Positions 16,671 through 26,972 are shown, counted from the stretch's first letter. The stretch is DNA of 53,057 nt from an uncultured Anaerolineae bacterium (GCA_938005675.1 CALKXH010000015.1:1-53057), one strand, 5' to 3'. Program-made: numbers and translations. The notes: a model not told the origin generated them from the sequence alone.

Positions 16671-17411
16671 ATGAGCGTCGGATACAGCTATGTCACTGCA
16701 CAGCGGCGCGAAGCCGAGCGTCAACGCCGCCTTGAGGAGCAGCGGCAGCGCGAGTTGGAGCGCCAACGCCGCGAAGCGGAAGAGCGCGCCCGCCGCCTCG
16801 CCGCCGAGCGCGAGCGTCTCGCTCAGCTGGCGCAGCAGCGCGCCGAGCTTCAAGCCCAACTGGAACGCCAACAGCGCGAGTTGAGCCAGCAAATGGCAGC
16901 CGCCCAAGCCGATCACGCCGCGCGCATGACGGGCATCGAGGCTGAGTTGCGAGCCCAGCTCGATGCCCTCGCCATCAACATCGCCCGCCAAGAGGACGCT
17001 TACCAGCAGGCGCAAGCCCAGCTGGAGTCTCTGGAGCGCCGCATCGCCTCCATCGAGCGCATGGATACGCACAGCTATGCCGTCTTTCAGGCGCTCAGTC
17101 AATCCTTCAGCGCCTTCGCCCAGCTGGAGGTGCAAGCCGTCGAGCAGGAGGGCGAGAGCTACTTGATCCGCTTCGCCACGGATGCCGACCAAGAGGCGTT
17201 CGCTCAGCTCACGCCCCAACAGGATGATCGCGTGGCGCTCTTTGTGGACTTGACCGATATGTATGGGCAAACCGCCTGCCAGCCCCTGCTCAGCAGCGTC
17301 AATCAGGATATGGAGGCGCAAGGCGTTCGTCTGCAGCCCGCCGCCGAGCGCCTTGACGACTCGGACAAGCCCAATTGGGAGCGCGTGCGCGGCGGTCGGG
17401 CGCGCGCCTAG
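16671..17411 (+). CDS. Coiled-coil protein with small C-terminal domain (cassette gene 3)
   Basis: A 246-residue protein with GAGAGGAG about ten bases before the ATG at 16671. Residues 9-125 are an almost uninterrupted charged coiled coil rich in Arg, Glu and Gln (for example RRREAEERARRLAAERER-like heptads). Residues of about 125-246 form a mixed alpha/beta domain (FSAFAQLEVQAVEQEG, YLIRFATDADQEAF, DDRVALFVDLTDMYG) that I cannot assign. It follows gene 2 by 54 bases and precedes the AAA+ gene by 15. Coiled-coil pairing with gene 2, or service as an adaptor for the ATPase, is plausible but not shown by the sequence. Confidence 0.7.
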   Translation: MSVGYSYVTAQRREAERQRRLEEQRQRELERQRREAEERARRLAAERERLAQLAQQRAELQAQLERQQRELSQQMAAAQADHAARMTGIEAELRAQLDALAINIARQEDAYQQAQAQLESLERRIASIERMDTHSYAVFQALSQSFSAFAQLEVQAVEQEGESYLIRFATDADQEAFAQLTPQQDDRVALFVDLTDMYGQTACQPLLSSVNQDMEAQGVRLQPAAERLDDSDKPNWERVRGGRARA

Positions 17412-17426
17412 CGGAGAGGATTGACC

Positions 17427-19475
17427 ATGTTGCCAGCTTGGCTGGATGTCAACTTGCGCGATTGGTTCGCGCCTTTTGAAGATGGCTCAGGCTTGGCGGA
17501 GACCTTCCGACGCCAACTGAGCGAGCAGAAGCCGCGTCCGATGTGGCTGGATGCGCCTGAGGCGCCCGCTTGGCTCTCGGATTTGCTAGGTCGCCTGCGC
17601 AACCAACCCGCCGCGCGTTGGCTGGTGCCGTTCTGGATCAAGGAAGGGCTGTTGGCACAAGCCGATCCCGAATGGTTGCCGCGCCTGCACAGCAAGTTCA
17701 ACGCGCGCGTTGCCCACGTCTTCTTACTCTCCTTCAACGTCACCGATGTGGTCTTCGATCCGCGCTTCGGGCACCTGCCGCTGACCGAATACCTATGGCG
17801 CTGCTACGAGCAAGCTGCTCAAGTGGTCTTCTACAACCGCTCGCAGGGCATCACGACGGCTGAACAGCGCTACACTGAGCTGCAAGACAACATCGGCGTC
17901 AAGATGCGCGATATTCTGAGCGCGCTGGGCGTCACAGATCGGGATTACCTCGCCGCTTTGAATCAGAGTGGGCGCTTCTTGTACGATCCGCCCGCCGCCC
18001 TCGCCGCCTTAGAGCGCCTGATGCGCCACTATCCTCAGCCGCCGCCCACCCCGCCCAATAACGTGCTGATCTTCGACTTCGCCGAAAAGGTCACGCCGCC
18101 CACCGATCTGACTCAGCAGAACCCGCCTGAGCTGATCCAGATCGAGACCTTCCAGCGCTGGGCGGCTGATCGCCGTCTGGAGGCGGCGCGCCACCTGATC
18201 CTGCTGATCGCCCAGAGCGCCGCCGAGGTCTCGCCCTACTTGCTGCGCGCCACCTCGCGCATCGAGGATATCACCATCCCGATGCCTGACGACCGCGCGC
18301 GCCTCAAATACATCTCCTTCCTCTACGCCGAGCTGCTGACCGATCCCAGCGCGCCACACTGCATCCGCTTTGAAGACGAGCAGCCCGACTCGCCCCTTGA
18401 GGCTTTCCGCCACCTCGCGCGCCTGACCGCCGGCTTGAATCGCAACATGATCCGCGATCTGGTGCTGCGCGCGCGCGAAGAAGCCGTCCCAGTGAGCAGC
18501 AGCCTCGTCCAAGAGCGCAAGAAAGTGGTGCTGCAGACCGAGAGCAGCGGCTTGTTGGAGGTGATGGAGCCCAAGCGCACTTGGGACGATCTGGGCGGCT
18601 TGGCGGGCGTCAAAGCCTACCTGAAGAGCGTGGTGGAGCTGCTCAAGCGCAGCGCGCCGACCACGCCCAGCGGCTTGCTCTTCCTCGGACCGCCCGGCAC
18701 GGGCAAGACCCTGGCGGCTGAGGTCATGGCGGCGCAGAGCGGCGTCAACTTCGTCAAGCTGGGCAACATCCGCGAGATGTGGGTCGGGCAGTCGGAGCGC
18801 AACATGAAGCGCGCCCTCGATCTGATCCGCGCCATGCAGCCGGTCGTCGTCTTTGTGGATGAACTCGATCAGGCGGAGGGCAAGCGCGGCGACGGCGGCG
18901 ACGGCGGCGTGGATCGACGGCTGTTCGGGCAACTTTTGCAGTTCATGAGCGATAGCACCCTGCGCGGGCGCGTGCTGTGGATCGGCGCCTCCAACCGCCC
19001 CGACCTGATCGACGACGCCATGCGCCGTCCCGGTCGCTTCGATAGCCAGATTCCCTTCCTCGTGCCGCAGCCCGACGATCTCGTGCCGATCTTCGAGACC
19101 GTGCTGTGCCGCAACTTCAAGTTCCCGCGCGAGCGCCTGCCTCAGCTCAGGCTGCAGGATTTGGTGACCCGTTGCGAGGGCTACACCGGCGCCGAGGTCG
19201 AGCTGGTCGTGACGCGAGCGGTCAGCGCGGCGGGCGGCGCTGAGAACCTGACGCACAACATCTTGCGCGAGACAATCGATAACTTCATCCGCAGCCGCAA
19301 CGCCGACCAGTACGAGCTGATGACGTTGTTGGCGATCCGCGAGGTGAACGACCGACGCTTCCTGCCACCCCAGATGCAGCACTACGCCGAGGATCGCGCC
19401 CAGCTGGAGGCGCGCATCATGCAGCTGCGCGCGCAGATCAACGGCTTGCCTTCGGGAGCGGTCAACTATGCCTGA
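17427..19475 (+). CDS. AAA+ ATPase with degenerate N-terminal AAA-like half (cassette gene 4)
   Basis: A 682-residue ATPase; ATG 17427 is six bases after GGAGAGGA. The C-terminal half is a classical AAA module. It has Walker A GPPGTGKT at about 421-428, pore-loop-like IREMWVGQSE, Walker B VVVFVDELDQ at about 474-482, sensor 1 region GASNRPDLIDDAM, arginine-finger region RRPGRFD and an alpha-helical lid with YTGAEVELVV. The N-terminal half (about 90-300) keeps AAA-like strands (FNVTDVVFDP, NVLIFDFAEKV) but lacks a Walker A, suggesting an inactive first module. There is no protease domain, so it is probably a remodelling ATPase. Its last eight bases overlap the radical SAM gene. Confidence 0.85.
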   Translation: MLPAWLDVNLRDWFAPFEDGSGLAETFRRQLSEQKPRPMWLDAPEAPAWLSDLLGRLRNQPAARWLVPFWIKEGLLAQADPEWLPRLHSKFNARVAHVFLLSFNVTDVVFDPRFGHLPLTEYLWRCYEQAAQVVFYNRSQGITTAEQRYTELQDNIGVKMRDILSALGVTDRDYLAALNQSGRFLYDPPAALAALERLMRHYPQPPPTPPNNVLIFDFAEKVTPPTDLTQQNPPELIQIETFQRWAADRRLEAARHLILLIAQSAAEVSPYLLRATSRIEDITIPMPDDRARLKYISFLYAELLTDPSAPHCIRFEDEQPDSPLEAFRHLARLTAGLNRNMIRDLVLRAREEAVPVSSSLVQERKKVVLQTESSGLLEVMEPKRTWDDLGGLAGVKAYLKSVVELLKRSAPTTPSGLLFLGPPGTGKTLAAEVMAAQSGVNFVKLGNIREMWVGQSERNMKRALDLIRAMQPVVVFVDELDQAEGKRGDGGDGGVDRRLFGQLLQFMSDSTLRGRVLWIGASNRPDLIDDAMRRPGRFDSQIPFLVPQPDDLVPIFETVLCRNFKFPRERLPQLRLQDLVTRCEGYTGAEVELVVTRAVSAAGGAENLTHNILRETIDNFIRSRNADQYELMTLLAIREVNDRRFLPPQMQHYAEDRAQLEARIMQLRAQINGLPSGAVNYA

Positions 19476-20121
19476 TCCGCGCACGCACCTGAACCTCGCC
19501 CACTTTGTGGCGCGCACCGCCTGTGAAGGTCCGGGCTGGCGGGCTGCCTTGTGGGTGCAAGGCTGCCCGATCCACTGCCCGGGCTGCATCAATCCGCATA
19601 CGTGGGCGTTCGAAGACCGCGAGTGGGTCTCAGTTGCTGACCTTGCCGCGCGCATCCTCGCCGTTGCAGATATCGAAGGGGTCACTTTTCTGGGCGGCGA
19701 GCCGTTCAGCCAAGCGGCGGCGCTGGCAGCCTTGGGCGAGCGCCTGCGCGCGGCAGGGCTCTCGGTCATGACCTTCACAGGCTACACCTATGAGCAGCTG
19801 AAGGCAGCCAACAATGCCGACTGGGAGGCGCTCTTGGCGGTGACCGATCTCTTAGCCGACGGACCGTTCATTCAGTCGCGCTACACCGATCAGTTGCCGT
19901 GGCTCGGCTCGGATAATCAGCGCCTGATCTTGCTCACGCCGCGCTACGCGCCGCTGGCGCACACGTTCACAGCCAAACGCGCCAACAGTCTTGAGGTGCG
20001 CATCTTGCCCGATGGGCAGTTGTTTGTCAACGGCTTCGCGTACAAGGGCGCGCTAGGCGCTCTGCTGCGCGCGCTGCGCGCCCACCACCTGACGCCTACT
20101 GCTGGAACTGAGGAGAGCTGA
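19468..20121 (+). CDS. Radical SAM activase-like protein (NrdG/PflA-type) (cassette gene 5)
   Basis: A 217-residue protein. The cluster motif is Cys33-x3-Cys37-x2-Cys40 (CPIHCPGC) in the context WVQGCPIHCPGCINPHTW, and GGEPF at 76-80 is the S-adenosylmethionine-binding motif. Size and motif arrangement match activating enzymes for anaerobic ribonucleotide reductase and related short radical SAM proteins. No glycyl radical enzyme gene lies in the window, and the gene sits between an AAA+ ATPase (eight-base overlap) and a GTPase (two-base gap, GAGGAGAG site). A role in modifying or activating a cassette protein is therefore more likely than ribonucleotide reductase activation. That role is inference; the radical SAM fold assignment is solid. 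Confidence 0.85.
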   Translation: MPDPRTHLNLAHFVARTACEGPGWRAALWVQGCPIHCPGCINPHTWAFEDREWVSVADLAARILAVADIEGVTFLGGEPFSQAAALAALGERLRAAGLSVMTFTGYTYEQLKAANNADWEALLAVTDLLADGPFIQSRYTDQLPWLGSDNQRLILLTPRYAPLAHTFTAKRANSLEVRILPDGQLFVNGFAYKGALGALLRALRAHHLTPTAGTEES

Positions 20122-20123
20122 AG

Positions 20124-21245
20124 ATGAGTCACCCTGATCCCTTCGCCGATCCCGAACCGCGTCCGCCTGTGCCGCCGCCACCTGTCCCGCCAGCGCCATC
20201 GGCTGGCACTAGAGATGTTGATCTGGGCGAGCAGCCCGACATTGTGCCTTGGGGTCCGCCCGGCTCGGGCAAGACGACGTTGCTGGCGACGATGCTGTAC
20301 ATGCTCAAGATGCGCGCCACAAATAAAGATGACAGACTGTTCTACGATGTTTTCCCCACTGATGACAGCGCACGAGAGTTCTTAGGGCGCGAAGTTGCCG
20401 ATCTCAGTCGTGGCATATTGCCTCAGCCGACGCGCGTTGGCGATGCAGCTGTGATGACTTCGCGTAGCTTTTCCGTCGGCTTGCGCGATAGAGAGCGAAC
20501 AGGTTTGTGGGGGCGTTTTCATCGCTTGCTGCTGATGGATGCCGCTGGCGAGGAAACCCATCCGCGCTCCAATTATCAAAACACCTACTGGGAGCGCGTT
20601 CGGCGCGCGCGCGGCGTGATCATGGTCATCAACATGAGCGACGCACAGGCGTCTGTTCGCTATCAGGACGGCACGACTGCTTCCTATCGCAGCCTGATCG
20701 AAACTTTCCTTGAACTCGCTCGAGAAAAGTACCACTGGAAGCCGTATCTCGCCATCTGCCTCACTCAGGCTGATCGCGTCTACACCAACCCCGAAGAGAC
20801 CTATCAAGTTCTGACGCCTAAAGAGGTTGATGAAATGAACCGAACTGAGAACGAGCCTCGAGAGCGTTTCAAGGAGATCGTCGGCAAGGATACCTACGAT
20901 TACCTCTCGAACTATTTCGGGGGCAACGGGGCTAAAGCTCAAGAGCGCTTCAAGATTTTCATCACCTCCGCCACGGGCTGGTACCGCGATCCGCACATCG
21001 GCTGGCAGCCGAACGTCGAACAGACATCCACGGGCTGGCGGATGCGCGCCACAGGCGATAACTGGTGGACGATTGGCGTGCTGTATCCGCTGATGTGGCT
21101 GTTCGATAAAATTGAAGCGGATCGCTATAGCGAACAGCGCAAAACGCGGCGCGGCTTGATCAAGAAGTACCAAGAACGTCTGACCAACCAGACCATCCTG
21201 AAAGAGCGGATTGCCCTGCCCCAACATCATCCCTACTGGCTCTAG
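20124..21245 (+). CDS. P-loop GTPase-like protein (cassette gene 6)
   Basis: A 373-residue protein. Residues 1-35 are a Pro-rich tail. G1 is GPPGSGKTT at 44-52, a DAAGEE segment at 139-144 fits the G3/Walker B-switch II DxxG position, and TQAD at 214-217 sits where G4 (N/TKxD) is expected. Flanking strands (RGVIMVINMS, YLAICLTQADRV) match a TRAFAC-like small GTPase core. G4 lacks the usual Lys, so guanine specificity is probable but unproven. The C-terminus (about 290-373) has Trp-rich and basic segments and a hydrophobic WTIGVLYPLMWLFDKI stretch that might touch a membrane. There is no second GTPase domain. It is followed after 20 bases by the large GAP1-like gene. Confidence 0.8.
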   Translation: MSHPDPFADPEPRPPVPPPPVPPAPSAGTRDVDLGEQPDIVPWGPPGSGKTTLLATMLYMLKMRATNKDDRLFYDVFPTDDSAREFLGREVADLSRGILPQPTRVGDAAVMTSRSFSVGLRDRERTGLWGRFHRLLLMDAAGEETHPRSNYQNTYWERVRRARGVIMVINMSDAQASVRYQDGTTASYRSLIETFLELAREKYHWKPYLAICLTQADRVYTNPEETYQVLTPKEVDEMNRTENEPRERFKEIVGKDTYDYLSNYFGGNGAKAQERFKIFITSATGWYRDPHIGWQPNVEQTSTGWRMRATGDNWWTIGVLYPLMWLFDKIEADRYSEQRKTRRGLIKKYQERLTNQTILKERIALPQHHPYWL

Positions 21246-21265
21246 GCATAGAAAGTGAGAGCAGT

Positions 21266-24226
21266 ATGCCTGCTGAATACCCCGTCGCCTATTTATTCAC
21301 AGGCAATCCCAACCGCACCAGCGGCTACGGCTTCATCGCAGGCAGTCAGGGCGCTCAAGATTGGACGCAGCACTGCCTCAGTCGGGCAACGCTGGGCGGC
21401 GCGAGCGAGTCGCCCGATCTATGGCGCGCCGCCTCAGATTTCGAAGGCATCGGTAGCGTCTGGATCGGCGAGGTCTTGTGCTTCACGCGCCTGCAGCAGC
21501 TGCGCGGCGATCAGCATCTCGCCGAGATTCGCCAGCACATCCTGCTCCCACTGGAAGCCACCTTCGCCCTCAACGGCGATCTCAAACCGCTCCGAGAGCG
21601 CTTGCGCCCCATCAAAGACTACGCCGCGATTCAAGCGCTGCGCGCCTCACAAGATAGCCTGCCGGAGATGCGCCTGGCAGCCAGAGATCAGCTCGACGTC
21701 CAAGCGCTGAGCTACCGCGCGCTGAGCCGTTGGTTTCCTGAAGGGCGCGCTCTGCCCATGCTCCTGCAGAGCCTCTTCGATGGCAAGGGCGCGGTCTGCC
21801 TCAGAGGCTTGCCGCGCGACACCGCCCAGCGCCTCGACTTCGCCCTCGCCTTGATGGCGCTCTTGCCGCCGCCGCTGCGCTTCGCTTGTACTTTCGCCAC
21901 GCGCGTCATCAGCTCGCGCGGCTGCTTTGCACACTTCAAGTTCCTCTGGGAAGACTATCAAGCGCCTGAGCAAGGCGAGCGCCTCTTTGACTACCCCGAC
22001 GGCGCTTTCGCCGTCGAAGGCGAGCCTGCGCCTTACTTCAGGCACGCTCTGCAAGCTTATCGTGACGGCGAGGAGGCTTTCCGTGAATTCGGCGAGCGCT
22101 ACCGCCAACGCACCATCGAGTTGCAGCGCTTCAATCTGAAGCGTTTTCAGTCAGATTTCCTGAAGGCAACTTACTACACGCTCCTCGCCCTCGACGAGTG
22201 GATCGAGCAAGAGAAAAGCCCCTCTGCAGCCCGTCTGCTCAAACTGATCAACAAGGATAAGTCGCTGCCGGAGGCTGACCTGCCGCGCCTCTATCAAGAG
22301 GGCTTGCGCCTCGCCTTCAGCGCGTACACCCGCCCTCCATATCCCCCTGAGGTGATCGAGCACAGCGCCGCGGCGTTGGAGCGCCCTGCGTTGGCGGAGG
22401 TAGCCCTCAAATGGCTTAAAAATGGCGCGCTAGAGCAGCCTGAGGCGACTTTTGAGCTGTGCCGCGCTTGGTGGCAGCTGCCGACGGCACAAGCCCTGTT
22501 GCAAGACGACGTTTGGCAAGCTATGCTGCGCAAAGCAGCTCGGACGCACTTGAGTCAGCTCTTGAGGCGCGGTGAATACGCCAAAGCCCACCAATTCTTC
22601 AATCGACTCTACCGTGAGAGCGCCGACCGCACCGGCTTCGTGCTAGATGAGCAGACTGCCCTCGAGCTCCTGAAAATTCAAGAAGACGCCATCGGGCAGC
22701 ACGGCGGCGACCGCGCTGAGGTGCTGGAGACGCTGCGCTGGAGCTTGCGAGAACGCTCAACGGCTGAGTTGGATTCGACTCTGAACGAAAACTGGCTGCG
22801 CGCCTTGCCAACCGACCTCGCTCTCGCTTTGAAACCCGCCAGCCAACAAGGCGATCTCGGATTGGCTGCGCGTGCGCACTTCTCAGCGGATGCAACGCTC
22901 GCCTTTTACAAGCTCGCTCTGCTGTGCCTGAAGCGCCAGAGTTTTCAGCCGCTGCTGACCGAGGCGAGTCTCGCGCTCCTGCTCAGGCAGACTGAGCCGT
23001 GTGAGCGCGATCTGACCTATTTCTACGCGCTCAGAGACCTCACCGAGCAGCAGCAGCCTCAGATCGCTTATATCATCCTGAGCCAACTCGCCGATCAACG
23101 TCATCTGATCGCCCCGCTCTCGGCGCCGCACCTGCAGTTGACAGCGTGGCTGATCGCCAGCGGCAATCCACGCGCAACTCTCTTCATTCAACAGGGCATT
23201 TCACAAGCAGAGACCGCCTGTCAATTCATCAAGCAACTTCTGATGGCTTACAAGCCCTATCGCCAGAGCGGGCTGCCGCGCCTGTGGGAAGCTCTGCGGA
23301 GCGCCAAGCCCGTCGCCCAGGATGCCGATCCGTGCGAACGCGTCGACTTTGCGCTGCTGACTGAGCTGACCGATGAAGAGTGGTATCAAGTGCCGAGCCT
23401 CGTCTCTTCAGTCGCCAGCGGACTTGCGACGCGGCAAGAGCCGCCCAACGCCCTTGAGCGAGCTCTTCAAGATAGAAAACGGCTGAGCGGCTTGCAGAAT
23501 TGGTATACTAACCTGCTTCAGAAACATCCCAACCATCCGAGTGTGATCGCCAACGCCCAACGTGTCTTCGCGGGCTGTCTTCGGGATACGGCTGCTGACC
23601 TATACGCTGAAAAGCCCAATGTTGATCGGGCAGTCGAATCGGCGAGGCATCCGTTGCGTCGCGCGCCCGAACGCAGCGCTTTTCAGACGTGGGTGGTCGA
23701 CTCGCTCAGCGAAATGCTCTCCGCGTTAGAAGAGCAAGAGCGCGTCAAAGTGCGCAACGACTTCATCGATAAACTTCAAAGGGAGGGCTTCGATTCAATC
23801 TCGCAGCTCTTGCTCGAAAGTGCCCTGCGACGGCGTTTGCTCCCAGTTGGCTGGACGCCAGAGCGCTTCTTCGCTGCTCTGGATACGACGCTGCGCGTGC
23901 TCGATCAGCTCGTCGTGTGGCAGGAGGAACTCAATGGGCATCCTGAGACGACACGGCGCTTGTTGAACGAATGGTTCGAGCGCGGACAGCCCACCTTGCC
24001 GCCCAACTCTCAACTGCCGACTTATTTTTTGGAAGGTTACAATGAGACTTTGAGCAGCATCCGCGACTTAGCCGAGAGCGGGCAAAGAGATGTTCAACAC
24101 CTCTTGCTCGGTCGTGAGCGCCGACTGCAAGAGCTGCGCAAGGGCGAGCGCGAGCCGAGTTCGGTCTTTGGTTTATTGCTGCGCTGGCTTGGGCGTCTTG
24201 TGTCGCCTCAACGGCGCACCGAATGA
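21266..24226 (+). CDS. 986-residue GTPase-associated protein 1 (GAP1)-like protein (cassette gene 7)
   Basis: A large soluble protein. The N-terminus (VAYLFTGNPNRTSGYGFIAGSQ) resembles the start of GAP1 N-terminal domains, which read roughly as a hydrophobic strand, Gly-rich turn and S-x-G. The next region contains LPPPLRFACTFATRV, similar to the leucine/proline and R-x-x-x-F-x-T pattern of the GAP1 middle region. From about residue 260 to 986 it is alpha-helical repeats with no catalytic motif. Its position directly after a GTPase gene is the defining context for GAP1 proteins. I give this name at moderate confidence because it rests on recalled family patterns; profile search is needed. The gene ends the cassette, one base before a strong hairpin. 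Confidence 0.6.
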   Translation: MPAEYPVAYLFTGNPNRTSGYGFIAGSQGAQDWTQHCLSRATLGGASESPDLWRAASDFEGIGSVWIGEVLCFTRLQQLRGDQHLAEIRQHILLPLEATFALNGDLKPLRERLRPIKDYAAIQALRASQDSLPEMRLAARDQLDVQALSYRALSRWFPEGRALPMLLQSLFDGKGAVCLRGLPRDTAQRLDFALALMALLPPPLRFACTFATRVISSRGCFAHFKFLWEDYQAPEQGERLFDYPDGAFAVEGEPAPYFRHALQAYRDGEEAFREFGERYRQRTIELQRFNLKRFQSDFLKATYYTLLALDEWIEQEKSPSAARLLKLINKDKSLPEADLPRLYQEGLRLAFSAYTRPPYPPEVIEHSAAALERPALAEVALKWLKNGALEQPEATFELCRAWWQLPTAQALLQDDVWQAMLRKAARTHLSQLLRRGEYAKAHQFFNRLYRESADRTGFVLDEQTALELLKIQEDAIGQHGGDRAEVLETLRWSLRERSTAELDSTLNENWLRALPTDLALALKPASQQGDLGLAARAHFSADATLAFYKLALLCLKRQSFQPLLTEASLALLLRQTEPCERDLTYFYALRDLTEQQQPQIAYIILSQLADQRHLIAPLSAPHLQLTAWLIASGNPRATLFIQQGISQAETACQFIKQLLMAYKPYRQSGLPRLWEALRSAKPVAQDADPCERVDFALLTELTDEEWYQVPSLVSSVASGLATRQEPPNALERALQDRKRLSGLQNWYTNLLQKHPNHPSVIANAQRVFAGCLRDTAADLYAEKPNVDRAVESARHPLRRAPERSAFQTWVVDSLSEMLSALEEQERVKVRNDFIDKLQREGFDSISQLLLESALRRRLLPVGWTPERFFAALDTTLRVLDQLVVWQEELNGHPETTRRLLNEWFERGQPTLPPNSQLPTYFLEGYNETLSSIRDLAESGQRDVQHLLLGRERRLQELRKGEREPSSVFGLLLRWLGRLVSPQRRTE

Positions 24227-24267
24227 CGCCCTGTGCCGTCGGCGCTGGGGCGCGACAGCACAGGGCG
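24227..24267. terminator. Long hairpin between convergent cassette and acetyl-CoA synthetase genes
   Basis: CGCCCTGTGC (24227-24236) pairs perfectly with GCACAGGGCG (24258-24267). Inside, GTCGGCGC and GCGCGAC can pair with one bulge, extending the stem. No U-tract follows on either strand. The position between two convergent stops suggests a bidirectional terminator. Confidence 0.6.
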
Positions 24268-24273
24268 GGGGGT

Positions 24274-26184
<1,911 letters not shown>

Positions 26185-26244
26185 AACTCTAAACTCCTTT
26201 GCAAATATTCTAAGCGCACAGAGCGCCTTACGGGAGTGGCATCC

Positions 26245-26273
26245 ATTATGCGTTTAAGCGCCATTTTGAGCAA
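26245..26273 (-). promoter_or_regulatory. Candidate promoter for acs
   Basis: On the minus strand TTGCTC (26268-26273), 17 bases, CATAAT (26245-26250). The predicted start is near 26238, giving a leader of about 55 bases. A nearer TAGAAT without a -35 is an alternative. Confidence 0.45.
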
Positions 26274-26285
26274 GCGGGCGGCGCG

Positions 26286-26972
26286 CTAGGAGTACAGAAC
26301 GGCATCGGGCGGCTTCGCCACGCCCAGTTTGCGCGCCCACTTAGCGTATTTGCTGTAGAAATGCACCCAAAACGGGCTGAGGCGCTCATCGGGCTGCGCC
26401 TGAGCCAGCGCGCGCCCGAAAGATTCAGCATCGCTGAAGGGCGGCATGTGCAGCACGGCGCGCCCAAGCTCATAGGGGGCGTGCGCATCCGAGCCGACGG
26501 TGTAGGGCTTGCCGTGCGCCCGCGCAAAGGCGAGCGCCTTGCCGTTATCGGCGGGGAACAGGCAGCGCGCGTTGAAGCCCTCGATGGCGTCCACCAGCGG
26601 CAGGATGCGCCGCAGATTCGCCTCCGCCCAGGCGCCCTTGCGCAGCCGATCAAAGGGGTGCGAGACGCTGATGAAAGCCCCTTGTGCGCGCAGGCGCTCG
26701 ATGGTGGCTTCGGGCGAGAGGAAAGGCGGCACGCTCTCTTGGACGAAGTACGCCAGCAGCTCGCCTTCGCTAGTCATGATCTCCTCGCCCACGATGATGC
26801 GCTGCGGCGCCATGCGCGCCAATTTGAGGGCGCCCTCCGCCGTGTTGTGGTCTGTCACGGCGACTTTATCCAGCCCGCGCGCCTCGCAAGCCCGCAAAAA
26901 CGCCTCAAGGCGGGTCAGACTATCGAGCGAGTACAGGGTGTGGCTGTGCAGCTCTACGCGCCAAGTGGTCAT
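26286..26972 (-). CDS. PHP-domain metal-dependent phosphoesterase
   Basis: A 228-residue protein. The ATG at 26972 starts right at the first metal-binding motif (VELHSHTLYSLD) and has TGAGG upstream; a longer in-frame start at 27077 would run through the divergent promoters and is rejected. PHP motifs in order are HSHTLYSLD, VTDHNTAEGAL, the metal-bridging Glu in VGEEIMTSEGELLAY, SVSHPFDR, and GSDAHAP near the end. Family members hydrolyse phosphoesters such as histidinol phosphate or 3',5'-bisphosphonucleotides; the substrate is open. It is transcribed divergently from the OsmC gene. Confidence 0.88.
   Translation of the reverse strand: MTTWRVELHSHTLYSLDSLTRLEAFLRACEARGLDKVAVTDHNTAEGALKLARMAPQRIIVGEEIMTSEGELLAYFVQESVPPFLSPEATIERLRAQGAFISVSHPFDRLRKGAWAEANLRRILPLVDAIEGFNARCLFPADNGKALAFARAHGKPYTVGSDAHAPYELGRAVLHMPPFSDAESFGRALAQAQPDERLSPFWVHFYSKYAKWARKLGVAKPPDAVLYS

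Noticed and set aside
19468..20121. Calling the radical SAM gene nrdG
   Set aside because: No anaerobic ribonucleotide reductase gene is adjacent, and gene overlap ties it to the ATPase and GTPase. Only the activase-like fold is supported.
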